A DNA stretch of 64,000 bases from JAGNLA01 sp964472265 (GTDB lineage Bacteria > Caldisericota > Caldisericia > JAAYUI01): assembly GCA_964472265.1 (NCBI GenBank), contig CAYYJO010000001.1:1-64000 (forward strand), given 5' to 3'. The position numbers were made by a program, and so were the translations under genes. The notes below the pieces were generated by a model, which worked only from the letters and a program-made list of their open reading frames with translations, searched no databases and was not told the DNA's origin. Positions 41,209 through 51,500 of the stretch are shown here, in pieces. How positions within the stretch are numbered: position 1 is the first letter of the stretch; each line of letters starts with the position of its first letter.

Positions 41209-44200
41209 TATTTCTCCTCCAAATCAACTTCCTCGACATCGTCGGAAAGTGAGATTGTTTCAAATGTTTCTGCCATGTCGAGCTTGATCTGCTCTTCAGA
41301 GCCAAGCATGGATTCCTTGTCCAGCTTGAGTGTGATTGGACCGGATTCCTCGCGCTTCTCGTCAAGCTCTTCTTCCTGGCCGACGATCTTGAGACTGATG
41401 CAAAGACCCCTGAGTTCTCTCTGGATGACTTTGAATGATTCTGGCGTGCCTGATTCCGGGATGATCTTTCCCCTGCAGATGGCTTCGTAGGCCTTGATTC
41501 TGCCTTCAGTGTCGTCTGATTTGAGGGTGAGCATTTCACGGAGTGTGTGGGCTGCACCGTAAGCTTCGAGCGCCCAGACTTCCATTTCTCCAAGTCTCTG
41601 GCCGCCGAACTGGGCTTTACCGCCGAGGGGCTGCTGGGTGATGAGGGCGTATGGGCCTGTTGATCTTGCGTGAATCTTGTCTTCAACAAGGTGGTTGAGC
41701 TTGAGCATGTAGGCGATGCCAACGGTAACCTGGCTTTCGAATGGAATGCCGGTATAGCCGTCGATGAGAACAACTTTTCCAGTTGACGGGATGTCGCACT
41801 TGACCATTGTATCAATAACGTCGGTTTCGGAGGCACCAAGGAACACTGGCGTTGCAAAATAAACACCAAGTTTCTTTGCTGCAAGGCCAAGGTTGACCTC
41901 GAGAATCTGACCAAGGTTCATACGGGAAGGTACACCGAGTGGCGAAAGGATGATGTCGATTGTTGTGCCGTCTTCCATGAATGGCATGTCATAGACCGGG
42001 AGAATCTTCGAGATAACGCCTTTGTTTCCGTGACGTCCAGACATTTTGTCGCCAACCTGGATTTTTCTCTTTTCGGCGACATAAACCTTTGCAAGCATGT
42101 TTACGCCCACCTGGAGTTCGTCCGATTTGTCGCGCTTGAACAGCTGTGTTGCAATGACCACACCTTTTTCGCCCGGGTTGACCCTGTGCGAGGTGTCTCT
42201 TACATCCTGACCCTTGCGGTCGAACATGGCTCTCCAGAGCTTCATTTCCGGTGTGAATTCGGATTCGGCTTTTGGAGTGACTTTGCCAACGAGGATATCG
42301 CCAGCCTTTACTTCGGTTCCGACTCTGATGATTCCGGTTTCATCAAGGTTTTTGAGCAGGTCTTCGGAAACGTTTGGAATTTCGCGAGTAAGTTCTTCCG
42401 GGCCGACCTTTGTGTCTCTGACCGGGCACTTGTATTCCTTGATGTGGATTGAAGTGTAGACATCATCACAAACGAGTCTTTCAGAGACGATGATAGCGTC
42501 CTGATAATTGTAGCCACGCCATGGGATGTAGGCGCAAAGAACGTTCTGGCCAAGGGCAAGATCGCCCCTGTCACAGGCTTCGCCGTCGATGATTACGTCA
42601 CCGGCTGAAACAAAGTCGCCTTTTCTCACTAGAGCGCGCTGATTGATGCAGATGTCCTGGTTGCTCCTGAAGAACTTCTGGAGCTTGTAGGTTGATTCAT
42701 AGCTGACGTGGACTTCATCGGTGCCGATTGATGCAAGCTTCCTTAGAAGATCCATCGTAAGGTATGAGCCTTTGTAGGCGATGATTTCCTTGCTCTCATA
42801 AATGTCTTCGGCAAGGATTCTGGACGAATTGAGAAGCTTTTTGTCGAGGGCGTAGACATCGTCCTCATGAAGAGCCATGATGTCAACAACCCTGATCTCG
42901 CTTACACCCTTTTGAAGGAGCTGGCGAAGAACGTCTTCGGTTACAAATGATGAGTCGATGCTGTCTGATCCTGCCTCTTCCTTGAGCCCGTGAAGGAGAA
43001 TCTTGCCAAGGAAAGTGTTTCTTGAAGTTCCGACCTTGAGGAGGGCAACCGGGAAGATTTCGTGTGAGCCTTCGATGTCAACGGTGACTTCTTTTACGCC
43101 AGAAACATAGAGTCTCTGAAGGCTTGTGTCGGTTATCTTCTTTCCGGCTGTGATAACGGTTTTGCCTTCAAGATCAAGAGCCGGTTCAGTGAGCATTTTG
43201 CCGACAAGTTCAGTGTTGATTTCAACCTTTACGAATTCGCTGAGGTTGATTGTTTCAACATCGTCGCGCTTGATTGTTCTGACTTTGAAGATGCTCTTCT
43301 GGATTAGCTTTCTTGCAACTGTTCCATCGATAAGGTCGCCAATTCTGCCAACTTCTTCAATGTTTTCACCGAGGAACTTGTAAAGGATTTCCTTGTTGAT
43401 TGAGCCAAGCTGGTATTTTACCGGCTGTGCATCAAGGGATGCGATTTTGATCGTTCCGGCGTCGACGTATGAAACAACTCCGGATTCCTTTGCCAGGACA
43501 ACCGAGCAATTGTCGACAACAACCTGGTGTTCCATGCCGGTTCCAACCCTTGGTGCTTCCGGGTTGATGAGTGGAACAGCCTGATGCTGCATGTTGCAGC
43601 CCATGAGGGCACGGTTTGCGTCGTCGTGCTCGAGGAACGGAATGAGTGTTGCTGATGCTGAAAGAACCTGATCTGGAGAGATGTCGATCATGTCAACGTC
43701 TTCGGCAAAGCAGGTTGTGATTTCGCTCTTGTATCTGATGGCACAAACGCCTTTGAGCTTGTTGTTTCTGTCAATTTCGGTGTTTGCCTGGGCGATTCTG
43801 TAGTTTTCCTCGTCGTCAGCAGTCAGGTAGACGATCTCGTTTGTGACGGTGCTGTCAACAACCTTGAGGTACGGAGCCCTGATAAAACCAAAGTCATCGA
43901 CGATTGCGTGTGTGGTGAGGGAGTTAATGAGACCAATGTTACCACCTTCAGGTGTTTCAATTGGGCAGATTCTTGAGTAGTGTGAGTGGTGGACGTCGCG
44001 AACGTCGGCACCGGCACGATCTCTGTTGAGACCGCCTGGTCCGAGCGATGACAGTTTGCGCTTGTGGGTGAGGGCTGCAATCGGGTTTGTCTGATCCATG
44101 AACTGTGAGAGCTGGCCAAGGCCAAAGAATTCCCTGATTGCAGCGATAATTGGTCTCACATTGATGATGTTCTGGACTGTAAGCTCTTCGTCCGGGAGGG

Positions 44201-44846
44201 TGATGATCTTTTCCCTGACGATCTTGAGCATTCTGAGGAAACCAATACGAAGCTGGTTTTCGAGGAGTTCGCCGACCGACCTGATGCGCTTGTTGGCAAG
44301 GTGATCTTTGTTGTCTGCCTGAACGAGTCCGAGTTTCAGTTTGTAGAGGAATTTGAGAATTGCCCTTACATCCTCAAGCGTAACAAGGTTTGAGTCGAGG
44401 TTGAGGCCAAGCTTTTTATTTATTTTGTAGCGACCCACATCTGAAAGGTTGTTTCTTCTCGGGTCACGAAGCAGGTTGTGGATAAGGTTTTCAGCGTTCT
44501 CAATAGTTGGACGCTCACCCGGTCGGATGTGTTTGAACATATCGACAAGGGCCTCTTCACGTGTCTTTGTCTGGTCTTTTTCGAGAGTGGCTGTTACGAA
44601 GCCTGCAATGTCTTTGTCTTTGTAGGAGAAGTGCTTTATTCCAAGACGCTTGATTTCATCGATGATTATTGGGGTAAGGATTGTTCCTGGTTCATAGAGG
44701 TCGTCGCCGGTTGTCGGGTGGTAGATGATGTCGTCGAGAACCTTACCGTTTCCCTTGTCAAAGTCGCCTTTGTTTTCGAGCTTGGCTTCAACAACTTTTT
44801 CTTCGATGAACAGGTTTTTGATTTCATCGTCAGTGTAGTCGCCCAT
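41208..44846 (-). CDS. rpoB: RNA polymerase subunit beta, main part after an in-frame TAA
   Basis: This frame carries most of RpoB: the rifampicin region QLSQFMDQTNPIAALTHKRK, the block RICPIETPEGGNIGLI, the flap and active-site part (INQRALVRKGDFVSAGDVII, WRGYNYQDAIIVSERLV), and the clamp-facing C-terminus (QPLGGKAQFGGQRLGEMEVW). It is in the same frame as the upstream part (44895-45425). The sequence between the TAA and this ATG still encodes conserved RpoB residues (IDKKSKKFPVTELLRV), and no ribosome site precedes the ATG. A split gene is therefore less likely than a single substitution or base-call error. About 235 extra residues of repeat-like sequence lie at 42690-43440. The stop overlaps the EF-G-like ATG. 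Confidence 0.9.
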   Translation of the reverse strand: MGDYTDDEIKNLFIEEKVVEAKLENKGDFDKGNGKVLDDIIYHPTTGDDLYEPGTILTPIIIDEIKRLGIKHFSYKDKDIAGFVTATLEKDQTKTREEALVDMFKHIRPGERPTIENAENLIHNLLRDPRRNNLSDVGRYKINKKLGLNLDSNLVTLEDVRAILKFLYKLKLGLVQADNKDHLANKRIRSVGELLENQLRIGFLRMLKIVREKIITLPDEELTVQNIINVRPIIAAIREFFGLGQLSQFMDQTNPIAALTHKRKLSSLGPGGLNRDRAGADVRDVHHSHYSRICPIETPEGGNIGLINSLTTHAIVDDFGFIRAPYLKVVDSTVTNEIVYLTADDEENYRIAQANTEIDRNNKLKGVCAIRYKSEITTCFAEDVDMIDISPDQVLSASATLIPFLEHDDANRALMGCNMQHQAVPLINPEAPRVGTGMEHQVVVDNCSVVLAKESGVVSYVDAGTIKIASLDAQPVKYQLGSINKEILYKFLGENIEEVGRIGDLIDGTVARKLIQKSIFKVRTIKRDDVETINLSEFVKVEINTELVGKMLTEPALDLEGKTVITAGKKITDTSLQRLYVSGVKEVTVDIEGSHEIFPVALLKVGTSRNTFLGKILLHGLKEEAGSDSIDSSFVTEDVLRQLLQKGVSEIRVVDIMALHEDDVYALDKKLLNSSRILAEDIYESKEIIAYKGSYLTMDLLRKLASIGTDEVHVSYESTYKLQKFFRSNQDICINQRALVRKGDFVSAGDVIIDGEACDRGDLALGQNVLCAYIPWRGYNYQDAIIVSERLVCDDVYTSIHIKEYKCPVRDTKVGPEELTREIPNVSEDLLKNLDETGIIRVGTEVKAGDILVGKVTPKAESEFTPEMKLWRAMFDRKGQDVRDTSHRVNPGEKGVVIATQLFKRDKSDELQVGVNMLAKVYVAEKRKIQVGDKMSGRHGNKGVISKILPVYDMPFMEDGTTIDIILSPLGVPSRMNLGQILEVNLGLAAKKLGVYFATPVFLGASETDVIDTMVKCDIPSTGKVVLIDGYTGIPFESQVTVGIAYMLKLNHLVEDKIHARSTGPYALITQQPLGGKAQFGGQRLGEMEVWALEAYGAAHTLREMLTLKSDDTEGRIKAYEAICRGKIIPESGTPESFKVIQRELRGLCISLKIVGQEEELDEKREESGPITLKLDKESMLGSEEQIKLDMAETFETISLSDDVEEVDLEEK

Positions 44847-44894
44847 GACGCGAAGAAGCTCGGTTACCGGGAACTTCTTGGATTTTTTGTCGAT

Positions 44895-45425
44895 TTAGAC
44901 ATAGGCGATTTCATCTTCGCCCATTTCAAATTCGAGCCATGATCCACGGTCAGGGATGACGGTTGCAAGTGTGTGCTGCTTGTTGCTGTTTGGCATTTGC
45001 TCGGTTTCAAAGTAAACACCGGGCGATCTGACAAGCTGTGACACAACAACCCTCTCGACACCGTTGACGATGAATACGCCTGATTCAGTCATCATGAGGA
45101 GTTCACCGGCAAAGAGCTCCTGCTCTTTGATTTCTCCGGTTTCCTTGTTGATGAGCCTTACGGTGAGCTTGAGTGGAACGGTGAAATTGATTCCCCTCTC
45201 CTTGCACTCGAAAGGCGAATAGGCTGGATCGCCAAGGTTGTAATCAACGAACTCTACCTCTACTTTTCCAGATTCACGCAAAGACCTGTCTTCATTGAGA
45301 GAGGCAATGAGGTGTTTGAGGTTGACCTTCAGGAATTTGTTGTATGAATCCATCTGAAGCTTGATGAGGTTGGGTGGTTTTATTGTATTTCTTCGTTTAC
45401 CAAACCAAACCCTTTCAATTCTCAT
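44895..45425 (-). CDS. rpoB: RNA polymerase subunit beta, N-terminal part (ends at in-frame TAA)
   Basis: The 176 residues match the RpoB N-terminus and first lobe: KPPNLIKLQMDSYNKFL, YSPFECKERGINFTVPLKL, GVERVVVSQLVRSPGVYFE and PDRGSWLEFEMGEDEIAYV. The TAA at 44895-44897 falls where other RpoB proteins have Arg or Lys in V-(R/K)-I-D, and the downstream codons stay in frame. AGGAAGGAAG precedes the ATG, and a consensus promoter lies at 45491-45519. The total without the stop would be about 1405 residues, longer than usual because of the insertion. Confidence 0.9.
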   Translation of the reverse strand: MRIERVWFGKRRNTIKPPNLIKLQMDSYNKFLKVNLKHLIASLNEDRSLRESGKVEVEFVDYNLGDPAYSPFECKERGINFTVPLKLTVRLINKETGEIKEQELFAGELLMMTESGVFIVNGVERVVVSQLVRSPGVYFETEQMPNSNKQHTLATVIPDRGSWLEFEMGEDEIAYV

Positions 45426-45490
45426 AAGGCTTCCTTCCTGCCTGCGTTTTCCCAGGCATACCTATACTACAATAGCAATGACAAACAAAA

Positions 45491-45519
45491 ATTTTACAAC
45501 TATTGGTTTTTGCTGTCAA
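45491..45519 (-). promoter_or_regulatory. Promoter of the rpoB-EFG-rpoC operon
   Basis: On the minus strand, TTGACA (45514-45519) and TAAAAT (45491-45496) have an optimal 17-bp spacer. It lies just after the stop of the giant exported-protein gene, with no terminator in between, so read-through from that gene is possible. Confidence 0.75.
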
Positions 45520-45529
45520 TCTTTATTTG

Positions 45530-48500
45530 TTAAGGAAGCCAGATTTTCGTAAAGTTTACGGTACCTTTCACCGGGTCTGCGTTGACATCAAGACCGAAAT
45601 CGTTCTTAAGCGATGTCGGTGAGATGTAGATTGCTCCATTATAAAGTCTCGGCGCGTCAACAAGGGTTGCCGGGTTGTTGTCTTCCAAAGCTGAGGTTGA
45701 ACCAGACTCAAGAACGTAGGTTGTGCCAAACATTTTGAGCGTACAGATTGTTCCGTTAAGCTCAAAACTTGCGCCAAACATGATTCTGAGAGCATCAACA
45801 GGCACCCAGAGATCTGCCATGACTTCAGTCTGCATTTGGCTTACAACTTCATTTTTGTCGTTGTAGACTGACTTGTCACCCTTTATCACATATCCGGTGA
45901 ATGAAGCAAATACCGGAATATCGATGTCAATTTTTTGGATGTTTCCAGCAGAATCTACGGCTTCCAGCTTAATCTTGTTTATTCCTGGGATGAGGTCGAT
46001 TGTGTACTGGAAGATGTCGTAAATAACTGTCGCTTCTTTGCCATTGACCAACACTTTTGATCCAGGCTCAACTCTTCCTGAGAGGTCAAACTTCTGGGCG
46101 CCGATAAGCTCAGGCGTTTTCGAGACCATTATGTCAGGCGGTGTTGTATCGCAGACGATAGTGACCTGCTCAATTGTTGATGGCACATCCGGAAGGTCGG
46201 CTTTGGCACTGAATGTGTTGATGCCTTCCTGGAGCGTTACCTTGATTGAGAACGAACCGTCGGCGGCAACGGTGGCAGCCTGCTGGCCGATTGTGACCTT
46301 TGCGCCAGGAGATGTCTTGCCTTTGATGGTTACGGTTTTTTGATTTGTTATCTGTGGGTATGAATCGATTTCGAGAATCGGGGGATTTCTCCTCTTGCCG
46401 CTGTAAACAACGATCTCCGTAGGAACAAACTTGTCTGCGGTTGCTTTTATGATGATCCTGCCGGATGAGGCTGGGTTTACTTCGAGTTTGACAGTGCCTT
46501 TCTGGTCTGTTGTACCCTCGACATCGAATTCATCGCCGATCATTCTGACTTTTGCTTCAGGAACAACCGCTTCTGTAGCTTTGTTGATGATCTTGATTGT
46601 GACAGTGTTTGTTGTGTTGGCGATTATTTGATCAGGTTCAATGACGATTATGCCGAGTCCTGCAGAGCCGTCCATTTCAAGGATTGGGTAGATTGAGTAG
46701 CGCATCGGAGCATCCTTGAGTGAAAGTTCGTATGGTGGCTTATCCAGCAGCTTGTTGTCGTTTTCAAATCCAAACTGGACAACGCCTTTGCCTTCTCCGT
46801 CAGGATTGATTGTTATATATGTTATTGGCATTGTGCTGCCATTGAACTTCACGAATGAACCCATTGCCTTGAAGCTGTGATTTGATCCGGTTACCACAAT
46901 TTGTCCGCCTGGATGCATAGGCAAATCGCGGTCATCTGCTGGCTTTATTTCAACCATCAGGGAGTTGTCAACTCCATAGGCAAGGTCGAAGTTTGAAGGA
47001 TTGAACATTTCGGTGCCAAGTGGCATTCCCGAGTCAGCTGATTTGAAAATGTACTTTGGCGCACCAACGACTGCGAATGTGTCTGGGAATGCGTCCCAGT
47101 CTAAGCAGAACGTACCGTCGCGGCTGCCCATTTCGCTGCCTTTTAACAGGCCAGGATTGAGCGAGTACCTGTAGCGCATGAATGTAAAGCCTGGGTCGGT
47201 GTAAAATGGCATTGGAGCACCGGCAACATCATTGTACATCAAGTCCGCCGAGTATGGGTTGCAGGCCACGAGACCGCCAACGCTTACTGTGTCTTCGGCA
47301 AACAGGTAGAACGTAACCGATGCCTTTTCGTCAAGGAGCATGAAATCTTTATAGTTGAGGATTCCGTCCTTTTCGCGGTCTACAAACATGTAAGTTCCGT
47401 CGTAAGCATGATTGTAGATGCAACCAAGACCCCAACCGGTTGTTGCCCACTGGTAGTCTGGCTGCAGAAGGACTGATGTCCTGTTGCTGAAGGCATTGTC
47501 TGAGTAGTGAATGTTGTCTGTGTTGTACCAGACATTTGAGTATTTCGGAAGGATATAGGTGTCCAGGGTTACCGGATCCCATGCTTCGAACTCGCGTTGG
47601 GTTGTGAAGGTGCCAAAAGTGTTGAGTTCGTTGTTTCCTCTTTGGATGATGCCGTCATTATTGTAGTCAATGCCGATGTGGATTGGGTAGGTTGTTCTGC
47701 ACGAATTGCACAGCCACCAATCCCTTGGCTTCATGTTGCCGGGGACGTTGATCATTGGTGTAAAATGTGCCGGATAAAGCAGTTTTGAGTTGCAAACCCT
47801 CTGCGATTCAGGAGGTTGCTTCATCAAAACACCTTGAGCATTCCTGCAGACCACAGTTATTTTGTATATCCTGTTGTCGGCTGCAGTCATGATGAAGTCT
47901 GGTTCACCCGGGCTTGTGAACATCTTCTGTTCAGCATCTTCCATGTTTGTGATCTGATATTCAACTTTTGGCAAGGCAACCTTTACTTTTGCGATGCCCA
48001 TGTGTTTTCGGTCTGGTGAATAGATTGTAAGCGGGAATTCTCCAGAGTCATTTGCCACAAAGCCCTTGAAGACGTAAATTCCAATCCTTGCGTTCGTGAA
48101 ATCAACAGTGATTGGCTGGAAGACATCCTTGTCCTCTTCCCAGTTTGAGAAGAAGAACATGTTTGAGTAATAGTCGTCTGATTTGTTGTGAAGATCTGTT
48201 CTGACCCAGTAATATTGCGGGAGTCTTGCTCCGTCGCCGTAGTATTCGTAGTTGTCTGGGTGCCAGTCTTTGAAACAGTTGATCCATGCAGATTCTTCTG
48301 GAACCGTTCTGTCGCCGAAGAAGTCTGGTACGCCTTCGAGCAAGTTAACCGGAACGCCGTCAGCGTCAGTGACTTTTATGGTCAAGGGCTGGTTCGGATC
48401 AACAAGTTCGTTTACTGCTCCTGCTGTCAGAGGAGATGGCGAAACCACAACATTCAGGTCTTCTTTGGGTTCGATTGGGACTCTTGCTTCACCTGCAAGA

Positions 48501-51500
48501 TAGACCTCATGTGTGTATGCCGCATCAAACCACTCAAGCTGCAAGTATGGCGAGAATGCTCTGTCGTTGTTGTCGTCGCCGTACTTAAAGGCGTTAATGT
48601 AAACCGGACAGATTTCGAAATTTGAAATACAATGGTCAGCAGGCGTAATCCTTCGAGCCATTCGCTCGTTTCTCATGCCGCCGATGTCCATGCCGTAATC
48701 AGTGATTTGGCAGTTGTTTTCCTTCTTCATGTCGATTGAGTAATCACCATTGTTTACATTGAAGGTTCGAGCGTCAAACATACCGCCAGCCCATGTGTTT
48801 GTGCTAAAGTAATAGGTTCCTATGATTTCAGTTTCCCAGTCGCCGAAGCTCACTTTGCCGTCATCGTTGAAATCCTGACGGGTGCTAAACATTGCAGCGC
48901 CTGTTCTCCAGCTGTCTCTCATCGGCATAGGCAAGCCCATGGTTCTGCCATCGCCCATACCCATGTGGATCGGTTCGTCCAGTCCTTCGATTGAGAAGGC
49001 GATACCACGATCCTGCCAGATGAAAACGAATGCGTCGTTGCACTCTTTCACAACCTGCATTGGAGTATCTTCGGTTATTTTTACGTTGAGATGGATGTCC
49101 TGGGCAACCGGAATCTTTTCGGGTATGCCTGAAATCGTAAGTCCGTGGACAGGGATAAAAGTTTCGTTTCTGTCCGAGCAGCAGTCCTGGAAAATCTTGG
49201 TTGTACCATCAAACAGGGTGACTTCTATTTCAATCTGACCAGAGCCTACCGGTGTGAGTTCGTCAATGATTATGACGTTATCTACACCAATATAATTCAT
49301 CCTGTGATTCCACCTGAGGAACTTGTTCTGTTCAAGTGGGTCGAATGTTATTCTGTCTGGGCCGTAGCCTGTTATGCCAGTGAAATCCTCGCCTTTGAAC
49401 TCATAATAGGTATAGTTTGTGTTGTCGACAATTACTGTGCCTGTGTAGTCGTAGACGAGAGGAAGTCTTATCATTCCGCCAAACCCGAAATCTGTCGTGA
49501 TTCTTCCGGTGATTGGATCCATGACTTTTGGCTTTTTGAATGGGCCAGTGACTTTTATGCGTTTTATGAGATTCTTGTTTGAATACACATCAGAGGCAGC
49601 TGAAGGATCAAAAGTGTAGTGTCTTCCGTCTGCGTCCTTCAGAACAAAGAACAGGCCGTAGTCAGTCAATGGGGCAAATTCAACGCCTAGTTTGTTGAAA
49701 TTTACCTTATGCTGACGCTCGTCTTCATCTCTGTCCTTGCCTAGCGCTTTGCTCGATTTGTTGTAGCGTTGACCCCATTCAGACCAGATTGCAGGATATG
49801 CATTCCAGCCATGGACAAGGTTTCTTATCATGCTCTGTCTCATGTTGATGACACGACCGACATGAGTTTGTCCACCTGGATAAACCCTGAAATCATCCTG
49901 AAAGTTTCTCAGAATCGGGTTGTATGGAGTCTGAATCTGTGGTGCTGGGAATGGAAGCGGGAATGATGCAAGTGCGCCTGCTGTGTAGTTCTGGAAAGAG
50001 TACTGTAAACCGTGATCGATGACCTGGAATTCGGAGAAGTTGATTTTGCCATCGAGAGGTGGGGTTTTGACTTCAACATAGCCTGAGTAGTCAAGTCCGA
50101 GATGAGTTTCAAGTGCAAACTGGGAAGGATGGAGACGTTTGCTGTTGTAGTCAAACATGATTGACATGCTTGAAAGTCTGAGCTTCATAATTCCAGGTTG
50201 AATGGGTTTTACTGCTGCAATGGCCCAGCCGCCAACGTCTGTATCATTGAAGAATCCTCTGCTTGTGATGTATGTTGGGATTCCAAAGGTTTCAATCATG
50301 CCAAATTTTGCACCGGTTTTCGGATCGATCGCTTCATCGTTGAAAATGCCCAGATGATCGCCTTTTGTCACAATGCCCCAGTACAGGAAACCATCGTCTT
50401 CATACGAAGACCTTGCAGTTTCAGATGACAGATCCATGTCGTCCAGCTCTGCCGGCGCCCGGATTTCAACCGGTTTCTGTGTGCCAATGTAGCCGGGAGA
50501 GAAATACCCGGGATCATCTCCAAGGAAATCACCTGAATCGAGAACTCCCGGAATCAGACCGACATCGTTCCAGTACCAGAAATTATAAGTGTGGTTGTTG
50601 TTGTATTGGATGATGTACCGTTGGCCGTTGCCACCGATTGCTGTTCCCATCCACATGACCCCCGAGCCAGTGGCGTTGAACATTACAATGGTATTCTCTT
50701 CCTTGCCAAGAGCAAAAGGTATACAGCAAGGATCGTTTACGTCCTGTGCATTGTCGCCGTCATAGCATTCAAGGGAGATGTTCGGGAATCGTTCCTCGAG
50801 CATGTCGAGGCACTTGCGTGTTGAAGCCATCTCCAGCCACTCTGTATAAACCCTGAGATAACCGGCTTCATAGCAGTCGTAAGTGTCCTGGATTGAAAGT
50901 GGTACAACCGGTTGCGGGAATGGAACCGGGACTGAAGTCCACGTCTGTGGGGCATTCTGGACATTGTCAACAGGCATGTACCTGTCGGAATAGAACATAT
51001 CCATATATGAGCCACACGGCGGAAGCTGTTTGTTGTTCTGGGTTCCGAGATCAGCAAAAGCGTAGATTGTTATTGGGTCATACTTGCCGTTTACATACAG
51101 CGAACCCCTGTAGGGTGTCATCTCAAAAGTAAGCTCAGGTTTGTCAAATGTTATGATTCCGGTCTGCTCAAATGGAACCTTGGAATCATGAAGAAGATCT
51201 CTTATTGTTACAAATATCCTGTCACCCTTTTTGAGAATTATGCCTGTTGTGACCTTTATCTTTGAAGTCTGTTCGACTCTTAGTGGCTTGTCTGATGAGA
51301 CATTAAGCTCCATCTTGCCAGGGAGCACTGGAATGTCAATTCCACCCTTGAAGCCACATTTTCCTACGCTTAGGCCATGAATTTGATACGTATGAACCCA
51401 GACGTCCCATTCATCAACCATGTCGCCGCAAAGGTATGAGTAGAATCCCATTGAAAGAGGACTCATTCTGATGTCGCCGTAGTCGATAATGTTGTTGTTG

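Noticed and set aside
44895..44897. Reading the rpoB TAA as a programmed recoding codon
   Set aside because: TAA is not a known selenocysteine or pyrrolysine codon, and TAA ends other genes in this window, including rpoB itself.
35155..45425. Long open frames on the plus strand opposite rpoB, the EF-G-like gene and rpoC
   Set aside because: They are shadows of highly conserved genes, lack ribosome sites and resemble no family.
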